Below, piece after piece: positions 26,759 to 36,056 of a stretch of DNA of 64,000 nt. A program made the translations under genes and the position numbers. The stretch comes from Intestinicryptomonas porci. GTDB lineage: Bacteria; Verrucomicrobiota; Verrucomicrobiia; Opitutales; Intestinicryptomonadaceae. The stretch's first letter is position 1, and each line of letters opens with the position of its first letter. The stretch is from NCBI RefSeq assembly GCF_033971905.1, contig NZ_JALBUT010000001.1:310001-374000 (forward strand), read 5' to 3'. The notes below the pieces were generated by a model. That model saw only the letters and a program-made list of their open reading frames with translations. It was not told the DNA's origin and ran no database searches.

Positions 26759-27637
26759 GTGAGCAACCCTCTAATTATGCTTGGTTTGCCAAAGGGCAGC
26801 CTAGAAGAATCTACAATCAGCCTTTTTGGCAGGGCAGGCTGGAAAATTTCCAAAAGTTCCCGTTCCTACAAGCCCTCTATCGATGACCCTGAACTTGACG
26901 GTCGTTTCGTGCGCGCGCAAGAAATAAGCCGCTATGTCGAACTCGGCTTCTTTGACTGCGGCTTGACGGGCTACGACTGGATTATCGAAAACAACAGCGA
27001 TGTCGTGGAAGTTTGCGATTTGATTTACAGCAAGGCAACCGCGCTTAAATCCCGCTGGGTTTTGTGCGTCAAGGAAGACAGCGAAATCAAGTCTGTTGAA
27101 GACTTGAACGGCAAGCGTGTGGCGACGGAACTTGTAAATTTCACAAAAAGGTATTTGCAGGAAAAGGGCGTAAACGCGGAAGTTGAATTTTCATGGGGCG
27201 CGACGGAAGTGAAAGTTCCCGATTTGGTTGACGCAATCGCCGACATTACCGAAACAGGCTCTTCCATCAAGGCGAACAATTTGCGCATTATCGACACGAT
27301 GCTTTACACAAACACAAAGCTAATCGCAAATAAGACCGCTTGGGAAAATCCCGAAAAACGCCGTAAGATTGAATCTATTGCAATGCTCTTGCAGGCGGCG
27401 CTTTCAGCGGCAAGCAAGGTGGGTTTGAAGATGAATTTGCCAAAGTCGAGCTTAAACCGCATTATTGGCGCGCTTCCCGCATTGCGCACACCGACAATTT
27501 CCCAGCTTTCAGACCCTGCATGGGTTGCCGTTGAAACTATTGTAGATGAAAAAACCGTGCGCGAAATTATCCCGACTTTGAAAGAAAACGGCGCAGAAGG
27601 CATCGTGGAATATTCCTTGAACAAGGTTGTTCCCTGA
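26759..27637 (+). CDS. hisG: ATP phosphoribosyltransferase, long form
   Basis: Starts with GTG at 26759, preceded by AAAGGA as ribosome site 7 nt away. The 292-residue protein has a catalytic core (LGLPKGSLEESTISLFGRAG; DCGLTGYDWI; the PRPP-binding stretch VDAIADITETGSSIKAN) and a C-terminal ACT-like regulatory domain (VAVETIVDEKTVREIIPTLKENGAEGIVEYSLNKVV). This is the long, HisZ-independent form that is feedback-inhibited by histidine. It catalyses the first step of histidine synthesis. Confidence 0.95.
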   Translation: MSNPLIMLGLPKGSLEESTISLFGRAGWKISKSSRSYKPSIDDPELDGRFVRAQEISRYVELGFFDCGLTGYDWIIENNSDVVEVCDLIYSKATALKSRWVLCVKEDSEIKSVEDLNGKRVATELVNFTKRYLQEKGVNAEVEFSWGATEVKVPDLVDAIADITETGSSIKANNLRIIDTMLYTNTKLIANKTAWENPEKRRKIESIAMLLQAALSAASKVGLKMNLPKSSLNRIIGALPALRTPTISQLSDPAWVAVETIVDEKTVREIIPTLKENGAEGIVEYSLNKVVP

Positions 27638-27661
27638 TTTTTTAACAAGTTTGTATTTTAT

Positions 27662-27690
27662 TAAAGCCCGCAATTTGCGGGCTTTTTTTG
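27662..27690 (+). terminator. Rho-independent terminator after hisG
   Basis: AAAGCCCGCAA and TTGCGGGCTTT form a strong stem with a very short loop, followed by Ts (27664-27690). Confidence 0.9.
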
Positions 27691-27773
27691 TTTTGGGTGT
27701 GGACGTTTGGGCATACGGGTTATTTTGCGCGTTTTTTGTTTACAATATGCGCGTCTTGTTTAACTTTTTCAGA

Positions 27774-28658
27774 ATGGATTTTGATTTGCCTGATATTAGG
27801 GAAAATGTTCCGCTTAAAAATTTCACCACTTGGAAAATCGGCGGAAATGCGAGGCTTTTTATCGAGGCGAAATCTGCGGAAGTCCCGAAAATTTTATCTT
27901 GGGCAAATTCAAACGGAATAAAAGCGCATATTTTGGGAGCGGGCTCAAACGTGCTGATAAAAGATTCGGGCATCGACGGTCTTGTGGTTCGCTTGAAAGA
28001 CGGTGTTTCGTCTGTCAAAATTTCCGAAAAAACCGCGTTTGCCCCCGCTGGGGTGCGCTTGGCGCAGTTTGTAAATTTTCTTGCGAAAAACGGGATTTCA
28101 GGCTTTGAATTTCTTGCGGGAATACCCGGGACAATCGGCGGAGCGGCATTTATGAACGCAGGAATCGGCGGAGAAAACAAGCGCGAAATTTCAGACGTTT
28201 TTGATGGTGGAATTTTGTGCAATTTAAAAGGCGAAGTTTTTGAAGTCGGGGCGGATTTCATGGAATTTTCGCACCGACATTCTGTTTTGCACCATTCAAG
28301 CCATGTTCTGCTTTCAGCAAAATTCAGGCTTGAAGAGAAATCTTCGCCCGAAGAAATTTTGAAAAAAATTAGAAAAACCGCGAAGGAGCGGGCGGCGCGA
28401 GAGCCTAAAAACAGGAAAAACGCGGGCAGTGTTTTCAAGGCGTGCGGCGGAGTTCCCGCGGGGCTTTTGATTGACAGGGCGGGTCTTAAAGGATGCAAAA
28501 TCGGGGCGGCGCAAATAAGCCGCGTACACGCGAACTGGATTGAAAATTTGGGCGGCGCGACTTCAAGCGACGTGGAAGCCCTCATAAAATTCGCAAAGGA
28601 AAAGGTTTTTGAAAAATTCGGGGTTCTCCTTGAAGAGGAAGTGCGGATTTTGGGCTAA
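27774..28658 (+). CDS. murB: UDP-N-acetylenolpyruvoylglucosamine reductase
   Basis: Start taken at 27774 (MDFDLPDIRENVPLKNFTTWKIGG); the open frame reaches back to 27627, across the hisG terminator, and that part is not MurB-like. The 294-residue FAD enzyme shows LGAGSNVLIKD, GFEFLAGIPGTIGGAAFMNAG, the proton-donor serine in RKNAGSVFKACGG and the final glutamate in LLEEEVRILG. It reduces UDP-GlcNAc-enolpyruvate to UDP-MurNAc, the step after MurA (55.8 kb). No obvious Shine-Dalgarno sequence is seen. Confidence 0.93.
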   Translation: MDFDLPDIRENVPLKNFTTWKIGGNARLFIEAKSAEVPKILSWANSNGIKAHILGAGSNVLIKDSGIDGLVVRLKDGVSSVKISEKTAFAPAGVRLAQFVNFLAKNGISGFEFLAGIPGTIGGAAFMNAGIGGENKREISDVFDGGILCNLKGEVFEVGADFMEFSHRHSVLHHSSHVLLSAKFRLEEKSSPEEILKKIRKTAKERAAREPKNRKNAGSVFKACGGVPAGLLIDRAGLKGCKIGAAQISRVHANWIENLGGATSSDVEALIKFAKEKVFEKFGVLLEEEVRILG

Positions 28659-31036
28659 GGCTTCGCGAATTTTCTAACTTCGATTTTCTTTATGAAAACG
28701 GGATTTGACGATTGGCGCAGATAAATTCCGAATACCGTGCGGTTCGCATTGATGGGCGTCTCTAAAATGATTTTAAAAGTGTCGCTTCTTCTTTCAGGTA
28801 GCGGGGGAATTGAAACTTCCTTGTATTTTACGCATTTGTTTTTTGCGTCGAACACGCTTACGGCAAGGAACATTTCAGATGATATTTCGCGGAGGTAATC
28901 TATGCAAAAATTTATTTCATAGACTTCTTCGGGAGCAAGTTTCAGGCTTTTGAAAAATTCAAAGTGGAATGCGTTTGAAACTTTAAGCGCAAAATCATTT
29001 CCGTTTTTTTCGATTTTAAGTTCGGGCTTGTCTGACGGAATGTATTTTATGATAAAATCATTGCCTAATGCGTTTTCAAGGTCGTTTGCCCCGATGAAAT
29101 TTTCGGGGGAGAAATCAAACACAAGTTCCGATTTGCTTTCAGACGCTTTTTTTAGCGCGTTGAAATTTTCTGAAAGCGATTTGATTTTTTCAATTTCTAA
29201 TGGCGTGGCGTTTTTTAGGGCGGACATTAAAAGCTCTCCGCAAGGCGGCGAAAACGACCTTTCTTTTGCGTTTCTTGGAGAATTTTTGAATAAGGCGGAT
29301 TTCTTTTTTGCGAGAATTTCAAATTTTGAAGAAGCATTTTTTGATTTTTCCAACGCACCGATTATTTCGGAGGATTTGGCGTTTTTGAATTTTAGAAAGA
29401 ACAGCTCTTTTTTTGCGAAGTAGTCTTCCACAAATGCTTTTGTCTTTTCAAATTCAAGGCGAAGCTCCGCAACTTTCATTTTTGTTTCGGGAAGTTTTGC
29501 ATCGGCCTCAGCGTTTTGAAGGGAAGATTCCATTTTTTTCAAAATGTCGGGGGGAAAAAGCTCCGCAACCGTGTCGCGCATAAAAAGCCCGAGCCACTTC
29601 GGGGAATCTGTACGGTTTGCCCATGCGGATTTTGCGGCGTCGAAAAATTCCATTGCGGCTCCGCCCGCTCCTTGGTAATAGTTTATGAAATATTCGAGCC
29701 TTAGCTCGCGGCAACTTTTCTCCGAGCCATTTAAGACTTTTTGAATTGCCCAGTATTTAAAGGAGTCGTAAGCCCAAACGGGATTTAGCTCCGCAAAGTA
29801 GCAGTTAAATCCCAGATTTTTTGCGATTCTTATAAACTCTATTTCAAATTCCTCGACGGGGCGCGGAACGAAATATGGCGCGCCGTATATGTAAGAGCAA
29901 ATTCCGCGGACTTTCGAGCCGTCATTGGCATAAGACTTTAAAATGCCGATGGTTTCGTTTTTGAAATTTTCGTCGAAGAAGTTTGCGCTGTCGATGCAAA
30001 GGAAAGGGGCAATGTTTTTTTCAAGCGGAAAATCGGGATGGCGCAGGGTCGGTAGATACGCAATAAGACCTATGAATTTGTCGGGATTTGATTTTTTTAT
30101 TTTTTTTGCGACTTCGTTTGCGAACGAATAGTACGCATTTGAAATGGAATCCACGCCCGATATGAACCTGTCTTCTGCTTCGATGTCATAGGGGATTGAA
30201 ATGTCAAAATTCAAGGAGTCATTTATTCCTATTGAAAAAGAGTTTGCCTGTGGATTTTTTGCGAAAATTTTTTCGGCTTTCTCTGCCGCAAAATCGGCGG
30301 CGTTTTCGGCGTTAAACTTTGGCTGTAGATATTTTCTTGAAGCGTATTTTTTTAGCGTCGGCTTAAATTCGGGAAATTCGCGCATGTCCTCAGGCGTGAA
30401 TATGTTTGAGAGATTATGTGAAAAACCTCTCAAAACCGCGTCGTTTCCGTTGAGCCTCGCAAAAATTTTCGCCTCGCTTGAAAGGTTTTCGGGGTACAAT
30501 GAAATTGAGGCAAACCCGTGCGCGTAAATCCTTTCGCCACTTTTTATTTTTGCGTTTTTGGGCGGGAGCTTTGTTCCGATTTCATCGTTTGGGGCGTAAA
30601 ATTCAAAGCCGAGCTCGCGCAGAAAATCTCCCGCGGCGTTTACAGGACTTGACGAATAGAGGATTTTTATTCTGCCGTTTCGGGTTGAAACAACGTTTGT
30701 TCTCGTGTTTTCATGGCTGAAAAAGGAGAGCTTTTTTGCGTCGGGAAGCCTTGAAAGCGAAACGGACTTGTATAAGAATGCGTCTTTGGGGTTTCGGGTC
30801 GTAAAAAAATCCGTTTTTGGGAACGCCTTTTTCAGGTGCTTTAAAATTAAATTTGCGGCGTCAATTTCCTGTCCGCTTGGATTTTGCGGCAAGGCTATCG
30901 CCACTTTTTTATATTCGCAGTCCTTAAACGAAAAGTCTTTTTGGCGCGGAAACGCATGCAAATGCAATGCGAGAAGCGGAACGGTCAAAACCGCCGCCAA
31001 AAGTTTCTTTGCGTTGTTTGCCAAAAAGAGTTTCAA
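28655..31036 (-). CDS. Secreted DUF4838 domain protein (glycosidase-like)
   Basis: A 793-residue protein with a signal peptide (about residues 1-28, LLAAVLTVPLLALHLHAF). The N-terminal part resembles the alpha-glucuronidase/GH-type beta domain (EIDAANLILKHL, NAAGDFLRELGFEFYAP). The middle DUF4838 region includes SIGINDSLNFD, GLIAYLPTLRHPDFPL and RGICSYIYGAPYFVPRP, and the C-terminal part looks like a carbohydrate-binding beta sandwich. DUF4838 proteins are common near polysaccharide degradation genes, but no activity is known. It is monocistronic, and its stop overlaps the murB stop by 4 bp. Confidence 0.8.
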   Translation of the reverse strand: MKLFLANNAKKLLAAVLTVPLLALHLHAFPRQKDFSFKDCEYKKVAIALPQNPSGQEIDAANLILKHLKKAFPKTDFFTTRNPKDAFLYKSVSLSRLPDAKKLSFFSHENTRTNVVSTRNGRIKILYSSSPVNAAGDFLRELGFEFYAPNDEIGTKLPPKNAKIKSGERIYAHGFASISLYPENLSSEAKIFARLNGNDAVLRGFSHNLSNIFTPEDMREFPEFKPTLKKYASRKYLQPKFNAENAADFAAEKAEKIFAKNPQANSFSIGINDSLNFDISIPYDIEAEDRFISGVDSISNAYYSFANEVAKKIKKSNPDKFIGLIAYLPTLRHPDFPLEKNIAPFLCIDSANFFDENFKNETIGILKSYANDGSKVRGICSYIYGAPYFVPRPVEEFEIEFIRIAKNLGFNCYFAELNPVWAYDSFKYWAIQKVLNGSEKSCRELRLEYFINYYQGAGGAAMEFFDAAKSAWANRTDSPKWLGLFMRDTVAELFPPDILKKMESSLQNAEADAKLPETKMKVAELRLEFEKTKAFVEDYFAKKELFFLKFKNAKSSEIIGALEKSKNASSKFEILAKKKSALFKNSPRNAKERSFSPPCGELLMSALKNATPLEIEKIKSLSENFNALKKASESKSELVFDFSPENFIGANDLENALGNDFIIKYIPSDKPELKIEKNGNDFALKVSNAFHFEFFKSLKLAPEEVYEINFCIDYLREISSEMFLAVSVFDAKNKCVKYKEVSIPPLPERRSDTFKIILETPINANRTVFGIYLRQSSNPVFIKKIEVRKFAKP

Positions 31037-31144
31037 TACTTTTTATGTTTTATAAAAACCGCGCATATTCAAGCCTTAAAATCAAATGTTGACTATGTTT
31101 GGCAAATTGGCGATATTATTATCAACTTAAAACGGAATTTATTT

Positions 31145-32575
31145 ATGTCAAACTACGCGGAAATCAGGGAAAAATTCGAGAAGTCGGGGCAGGGGCATGT
31201 CTTTAAATATTGGGGCGGGTTGACGGACTCGCAAAAATCGCGCCTGCTCTCGCAGCTTGAAGAGGTCGATTTGGAGGAAATCGCGCATTTAAATGAAACG
31301 CTGCTCTTTGCAAACAAGACGGAATCGCAAGTGGACTTTTCAAGGCTTGAACCTGCTCCGTATGTGAAATATTCCGAAAACAAGGAAGCCGACCCTGTGT
31401 GGCAAAAGGCAAAGTCGGTCGGTGAAGAGGCTATAAGGGCGGGCAAGCTTGCGGCGTTTGTCGTTGCAGGCGGGCAGGGTACGAGGCTTGGGTATGACGC
31501 GCCGAAGGGAACTCTCCCCATAAGCCCTGTCAAGCATAAGCCATTCTTTCAAATATTTGCCGAAAAAATAAGATGCGCGCAGGAAAAATACGGGGTTGAA
31601 ATTCCGTTCATGGTTATGACAAGCATCATCAACCATACCCAAATATGCGATTTCTTCAAGTCAAACGCCTGCTTTGGGCTGAATCCCGAAAAGGTCGTAT
31701 TTTTTAAGCAGGGTTTCATTCCTTCCGTGGATAAGTTCGGCAAGATAATTCTTTCGGATAAGGGAGAAATCGCCCTTGCCCCGAACGGGCATGGCGGGTG
31801 CCTTAGGGCGATGGTCAGAAGCGGCGCGATTGCAAAGCTTAAAGAGCTAGGAGTTGAATATATAAGCTACTTTCAGGTGGACAATCCCCTCGTCAACATC
31901 ATCGACCCGTATTTCTTGGGCTTTCACATACTGGGCAATTCCGAAATGTCGTCCAAGATGATACCCAAGGCGTATCCCCTTGAAAAGGTCGGGCATTTCT
32001 GCATTTATAACGGCAAGCTATGCGTGATTGAATATTCCGATTTGCCTGCGTCTTATCAAGAGATGCGCGATGAAAACGGGGGGCTTAAATTTGTCGCGGG
32101 AAGCGTTGCCATACATATTTTGAATGTTGACTTTGTAGAGGCGAAAGGCGCGGACGATTCCGACTGCAAGCTGCCTTTCCATGTCGCGTTTAAGAAAGTG
32201 CCGTTTCTCGACCAAGGCGGCAATGTCGTGAAGCCCGAAAAACCGAACGGCTACAAGTACGAGATGTTTGTTTTCGACGCGCTTGAAAGCGCGAAAAATC
32301 CTCTTGTATTGGAAGGGCTTAGATGCGATGAATTTTCGGCAGTCAAGAATAAGGAAGGCATTGACAGCCCCGCAACCTGCAAGCGCGACCAGAAACGCCA
32401 GTTCGCCGAATGGCTCGAAGCGGCGGGCGTTTCGTTGGAAAGGGATTCGGAAAAAACACCCGTTTACGACATTGAAATTTCTCCGCTTTTTGCCTCGAAC
32501 AAAGCCGACTTTGTGGAAAAATGGAACGCACTTGAAAAAAAGCCGGAAATCAGGGACGGTCTTTATATCGAATAA
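31145..32575 (+). CDS. UDP-N-acetylhexosamine pyrophosphorylase-like nucleotidyltransferase (UAP1 type)
   Basis: Start at 31145 (MSNYAEIREKFEKSGQGHVF); upstream codons in frame belong to antisense DNA of the DUF4838 gene. The 476-residue protein is of the eukaryote-like UDPGP type 1 family: FVVAGGQGTRLGYDAPKG (UTP-binding loop), PNGHGGCLRAM, YFQVDNPLVNIIDP and SSKMIPKAYPLEKVGHF. It is expected to make UDP-GlcNAc or UDP-GalNAc from UTP and the sugar 1-phosphate. It could supply wall precursors (MurA/MurB) or surface glycans. Confidence 0.88.
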   Translation: MSNYAEIREKFEKSGQGHVFKYWGGLTDSQKSRLLSQLEEVDLEEIAHLNETLLFANKTESQVDFSRLEPAPYVKYSENKEADPVWQKAKSVGEEAIRAGKLAAFVVAGGQGTRLGYDAPKGTLPISPVKHKPFFQIFAEKIRCAQEKYGVEIPFMVMTSIINHTQICDFFKSNACFGLNPEKVVFFKQGFIPSVDKFGKIILSDKGEIALAPNGHGGCLRAMVRSGAIAKLKELGVEYISYFQVDNPLVNIIDPYFLGFHILGNSEMSSKMIPKAYPLEKVGHFCIYNGKLCVIEYSDLPASYQEMRDENGGLKFVAGSVAIHILNVDFVEAKGADDSDCKLPFHVAFKKVPFLDQGGNVVKPEKPNGYKYEMFVFDALESAKNPLVLEGLRCDEFSAVKNKEGIDSPATCKRDQKRQFAEWLEAAGVSLERDSEKTPVYDIEISPLFASNKADFVEKWNALEKKPEIRDGLYIE

Positions 32576-32661
32576 ATTTTAAAAAACATTGAAAAACAGC
32601 CTGAAACTTTTATGTTAAAAAGGCGTTTAAATTCTATGGAAATTTCTAAAAAAGGATAAAA

Positions 32662-33096
32662 ATGAAATCTGTAAGACGCATTCAAAGAAAGACGCGCAAG
32701 GCGTTCACTCTCTTGGAAATACTTGTTGTCATCGCGCTCATTGCGCTTTTGGCAGGATTGACCGTTTCCAACATCGGCGGGATGTTTTCGGGCGGGCAGG
32801 AGAAGGCTGCAAAGCTGTTTGTAACAACTTCAATGCAAAGCCCGCTCATGGCGTACAGAATGGACATGGGGGCGTATCCCACCACGGAAGAAGGTTTGAT
32901 GGCGTTAATTAAGGCTCCCGAAGGCGCGGGTGCGCAGTGGCGCAAGCCTTATGTCAATTTGAAGGAGCTTCCCAAAGACCCTTGGGGCAAGGAGTATTTA
33001 TACCGCTGCCCCGGCATAAAAAATCCCGATTCCTACGACCTTTGGTCGCTCGGACCGGACAGGGTTGAAAGCGACGACGACATTGGCAACTGGTAA
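32662..33096 (+). CDS. gspG: Type II secretion major pseudopilin GspG
   Basis: A 144-residue protein: a basic leader, the prepilin site KAFTLLEILVVIALIALLAG (cleavage before the Phe; preceding residue Ala rather than Gly), then the GspG globular domain with MGAYPTTEEGLMALI, KDPWGKEYLYRCPG and SYDLWSLGPDRVESDDDIGNW, the calcium-binding C-terminal loop typical of GspG. It forms the body of the periplasmic pseudopilus. First gene of an eleven-gene type II secretion operon; a stem-loop follows immediately. Confidence 0.95.
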   Translation: MKSVRRIQRKTRKAFTLLEILVVIALIALLAGLTVSNIGGMFSGGQEKAAKLFVTTSMQSPLMAYRMDMGAYPTTEEGLMALIKAPEGAGAQWRKPYVNLKELPKDPWGKEYLYRCPGIKNPDSYDLWSLGPDRVESDDDIGNW

Positions 33097-33102
33097 TTTG
33101 TG

Positions 33103-33143
33103 TTGCGCCGAAAATTTTTCTTCGGCGCAAATTTTTGTTTTTT
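33103..33143 (+). terminator. Terminator-like stem-loop between gspG and gspH
   Basis: TTGCGCCGAA (33103-33112) / TTCGGCGCAA (33121-33130) is a perfect 10-bp stem with an 8-nt loop followed by two T runs. Because it lies inside the operon it may be a partial terminator or mRNA-stabilising end that raises the major pseudopilin above the minor ones. Confidence 0.7.
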
Positions 33144-33147
33144 GGGA

Positions 33148-33705
33148 ATGAAAAAGGGGGCTTTTACGCTGTTGGAGCTTTTGGTTGTGATTGCGATGAT
33201 TGCAGTCATAGCCTCTTTGAGCGTAAGCGACTTTTCATTCGCCTATTCAGGGGCAAAGCGTCCGCCGCAGGCGGTTTTGGCAAACTCTTTGAAGCTTGCA
33301 AGGATTTCCGCCATGGAGCTTGGAGAGGAAGTCAGTTTGTTTTTCGACGCCGAAAATTCCGACATGGTTTTGCGCAAAACTTTCAGCGGGGAAACGGTTT
33401 TCAGAAAAAACCTCTTTTCTCTTTCCGAAGAGGACAAGAAAAAGCTTGCCGAAGACGACGGCTACGGCAAGCAAAGCTATCCCGAAATATCCGTTTTGTT
33501 CCACCCCGACTATCCGCGCCTTTACAATTTTTCGCGCTCAGACTCTGACGGCGTGGAGTTTTTGGATTCGCTTAGGTTTTCGCCGAACTCATCTTCCACC
33601 CCCGCGTTTGTGGAACTTTTGATAAACGGATCGCGCAGGGCATTGTTTAAGCTCGATCCGCTTTCTGCAATGCCGCTTGCAACGGAGGGCATTGATGAAA
33701 AGTAA
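33148..33705 (+). CDS. gspH: Minor pseudopilin GspH-like
   Basis: Start at 33148 (MKKGAFTLLELLVVIAMI), which gives a short leader with Gly-Ala before the Phe; the frame is open further upstream but would run through the stem-loop. The 185-residue protein is a type IV pilin-like protein of the GspH/FimT kind by position and by the N-terminal helix plus beta-rich domain (LKLARISAMELGEEVSLFFD). It probably sits at the pseudopilus tip. The last 11 bp overlap gspI. Confidence 0.82.
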   Translation: MKKGAFTLLELLVVIAMIAVIASLSVSDFSFAYSGAKRPPQAVLANSLKLARISAMELGEEVSLFFDAENSDMVLRKTFSGETVFRKNLFSLSEEDKKKLAEDDGYGKQSYPEISVLFHPDYPRLYNFSRSDSDGVEFLDSLRFSPNSSSTPAFVELLINGSRRALFKLDPLSAMPLATEGIDEK

Positions 33706-34144
33706 AAACGCTTTCACTTTGGTAGAGTGCATTGCCGCCCTCGGGCTTTTCGCCTTGGTTGCTGTTGTGCTTGGGCAGACGTGTTTTAACTGTCTAAACG
33801 CCGTTCATTCGCTTGAAAAAGACGCGTATAACGATGCTCTTTTCGACTATCTGCGCACGAAAGTTTTGGCGGAAGACGATTTGAGCAGTCTGCAAACGGG
33901 CATTGACGTTTACGGGCCCGACGGAAAAACATTGACTATTGTAGGAGACGCGGTTGCGACAAAAATTGTCGATTTGTTCAGGCTGGACGTCAGTTGCGAA
34001 GAAGTAGGATATGCCGACGTGTTTTATTTGGTGCGCCCCTCATGGTACGACAAGCTTACGCGGGAGTCTGTCCAAAGGGACGAGATTTTGGATGACCGCA
34101 AGGACGAAGTTGAAGACGCGCGCAGGAGGAGCGCATGGCAATGA
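33695..34144 (+). CDS. gspI: Minor pseudopilin GspI-like
   Basis: The ATG at 33695 with GGAGG (33684-33688) upstream decides the start; it overlaps the gspH stop by 11 bp. The 149-residue protein has the prepilin-type N terminus MKSKNAFTLVECIAALGLFA with the conserved +5 Glu. The leader ends in Asn-Ala, so the -1 residue is Ala. The rest is weakly conserved; the assignment as GspI relies on gene order (G-H-I-J-K). Confidence 0.78.
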   Translation: MKSKNAFTLVECIAALGLFALVAVVLGQTCFNCLNAVHSLEKDAYNDALFDYLRTKVLAEDDLSSLQTGIDVYGPDGKTLTIVGDAVATKIVDLFRLDVSCEEVGYADVFYLVRPSWYDKLTRESVQRDEILDDRKDEVEDARRRSAWQ

Positions 34145-35025
34145 AACGCGCGTTCACTCTGGTAGAGGTTCTTTTTTCCCTCGCAATTTCGGCGATTGTC
34201 ATGGTGGGCGCGTGTGTCTTGATGTTCAACATGTCGTCCATTTTGGAGAGGTTTGAAGGGGACGAGCCGTTCGATGTCCATGTAAACGGCGTTGAGGTTT
34301 TCTTAAAGAACATTCTTAAAAATTCGCAGATGCCGCAAGAGCGCGATTATTCAAACACCTTTACGGCTTTTGCGGAAAACTCCAATTTGGGAAAGGGCAA
34401 TCCGCCCGATTCCATGATGGGCGACAAGTCCAAAATTTCATTCGGCGTCATGGACGATATTCCGTTTTTTATATCCCGCAGAGGATTTTCCCCCGAAAAG
34501 GACGCGTGGCTTGATTTCCGCGAAAAGGAAGGGCTTTACATAATTTGGACTTTCGCAAAAAACGAAAATTACAACAGCGCAAGCGATGACAGACCCGTTT
34601 ATGAAAGTCCGGTTTCCCCTTTCGTGGTTTCAATGTCTTATGTTTACATCGACGAGGACGGAAGATGGCTCGAAGAGGAGGATATGGATTATGTCTCATC
34701 TTCTTCCGTTGCCTCAAACCAGATGCCGAACTTCATAAAACTCGTTTTTGAACGCGGGAAGGAAACGCACACAAGATACATAAGTTTGCTTTCAAACGTT
34801 GACGGCGAGTTCGAGCCGAGCGCATCTTCTTCTTCGTCTCGCAATAGTTCTTCAAGCGGCGGCGGAAATTCATCACAAGGTGGAAATGGAAACGGCGGCG
34901 GAAATCGACCAAGCGGCAATGGAGGAGGGAATAGACCAAGCGGCGGCGGAAACGGCGGTTCTTCTTCTGCGGGCGGCTCTAATGGTGGCGCGTCTTCGGG
35001 CGGCGGAGCGGGAGGTGCTAAATGA
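34135..35025 (+). CDS. gspJ: Minor pseudopilin GspJ-like with Ser/Gly-rich tail
   Basis: A strong AGGAGG at 34124-34129 supports the ATG at 34135 (the ATG at 34141 is possible too). The 296-residue protein has the N-terminal MAMKRAFTLVEVLFSLAISA prepilin helix and a GspJ-size globular domain up to about residue 225. From there to the end is a run of Ser, then Gly/Asn/Arg-Pro-Ser repeats (SSGGGN, GGGNRPSG) not expected in GspJ. It overlaps gspI by 10 bp and gspK by 4 bp. Confidence 0.8.
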   Translation: MAMKRAFTLVEVLFSLAISAIVMVGACVLMFNMSSILERFEGDEPFDVHVNGVEVFLKNILKNSQMPQERDYSNTFTAFAENSNLGKGNPPDSMMGDKSKISFGVMDDIPFFISRRGFSPEKDAWLDFREKEGLYIIWTFAKNENYNSASDDRPVYESPVSPFVVSMSYVYIDEDGRWLEEEDMDYVSSSSVASNQMPNFIKLVFERGKETHTRYISLLSNVDGEFEPSASSSSSRNSSSSGGGNSSQGGNGNGGGNRPSGNGGGNRPSGGGNGGSSSAGGSNGGASSGGGAGGAK

Positions 35026-35990
35026 AGCCGTTTTATTGCAGAAAGCGCAAAGGCTCTGTGATGCTCTTCATCTTGGGTGTCGCATTGTTTTTGACGGGGG
35101 TGATTGCCGTTATTATGGATTATTCCGTAATTGAAATGAAATTGCGCGCGCCGGCCGTAAAGGAGCATTCAATACGTCAGGACGCCTATAACGGGCTTTA
35201 TGCCGCCATTGCCGAAATCAAGGAATATCTTGAAATTGATGGAGCTTTGCATTCCCCCTTGCAGGGCTGGGGGGAGCTTTTGACAGACGGCAGGGCAATG
35301 CTTCCTAAGGGTTCAAAAATCGAGGCGAAAGCAGTTGACGAAACCGCAAAGCTTCCGCTTTCAAGCCTTAAAGAAGAGGAGCTTGAAGCACTGTTTTACG
35401 AAATGGGTTTTTCGGAAACCGACTGCAACTATATCGCCCAGAAATTTTTGGATTGGACTGACTCAGACGATTCCGCCCGCATTGACGGCGCGGAAAAAGA
35501 AGATTACGATGATGACGAGGCAATGCCCCCTAATCGAGCCGTCCGAACTCTTGCGGAATTAAAGTACGTCAAGGATTTGTATCCGTATTTCTTTTTGGAA
35601 AACGGAGAGCCGAATGAAATGTACGAAAAATTGGCTTCGGCGGCATCGCTTGAAAACACGGGTGAAAGCGTGAATTTCAACACTGCAAACGAGCTTGTTT
35701 TGCGCGCAATTTACAAGATGGACGAAATAAATTTCGACACAAATATCTTTGACGCAATCCAAGGCAAAACGGGCGGAGTTTCAGACGGGGAATACTGGCT
35801 CTCTTCCGCCGCCGACATTTCTTCGCGCGGGGCAAACCCGCCCTTGCGCTATGTCGGGGTTGACGCGAAGTTTTTGAGGATTGAAGTGTCGGCAAGGCGG
35901 GGCGTTTTGACGTACCGCATAACGGCTCTTTGCGAAGTTGACGGTTCGTCTTTGAGCGTCAAAAAAATTTACGAGGGGTTTGTCCGTTAA
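35022..35990 (+). CDS. gspK: Minor pseudopilin GspK
   Basis: A 322-residue protein with an N-terminal hydrophobic helix (KGSVMLFILGVALFLTGVIAV; no +5 Glu, as usual for GspK), the DETAKLPLSSL motif (corresponding to D-E-x-G/A-K-I/L-N in GspK), a helical saposin-like part including IAQKFLDWTDSDD and the helix-hairpin-like NFNTANELVLRAI. GspK caps the pseudopilus tip. The start overlaps gspJ (ATGA). Confidence 0.88.
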   Translation: MKPFYCRKRKGSVMLFILGVALFLTGVIAVIMDYSVIEMKLRAPAVKEHSIRQDAYNGLYAAIAEIKEYLEIDGALHSPLQGWGELLTDGRAMLPKGSKIEAKAVDETAKLPLSSLKEEELEALFYEMGFSETDCNYIAQKFLDWTDSDDSARIDGAEKEDYDDDEAMPPNRAVRTLAELKYVKDLYPYFFLENGEPNEMYEKLASAASLENTGESVNFNTANELVLRAIYKMDEINFDTNIFDAIQGKTGGVSDGEYWLSSAADISSRGANPPLRYVGVDAKFLRIEVSARRGVLTYRITALCEVDGSSLSVKKIYEGFVR

Positions 35991-36056
35991 TTTTCAAAAA
36001 AAATGTGGATAAATCGAAACTTTTGACTTTAATATGTGTTTATACCATTAATAAGT

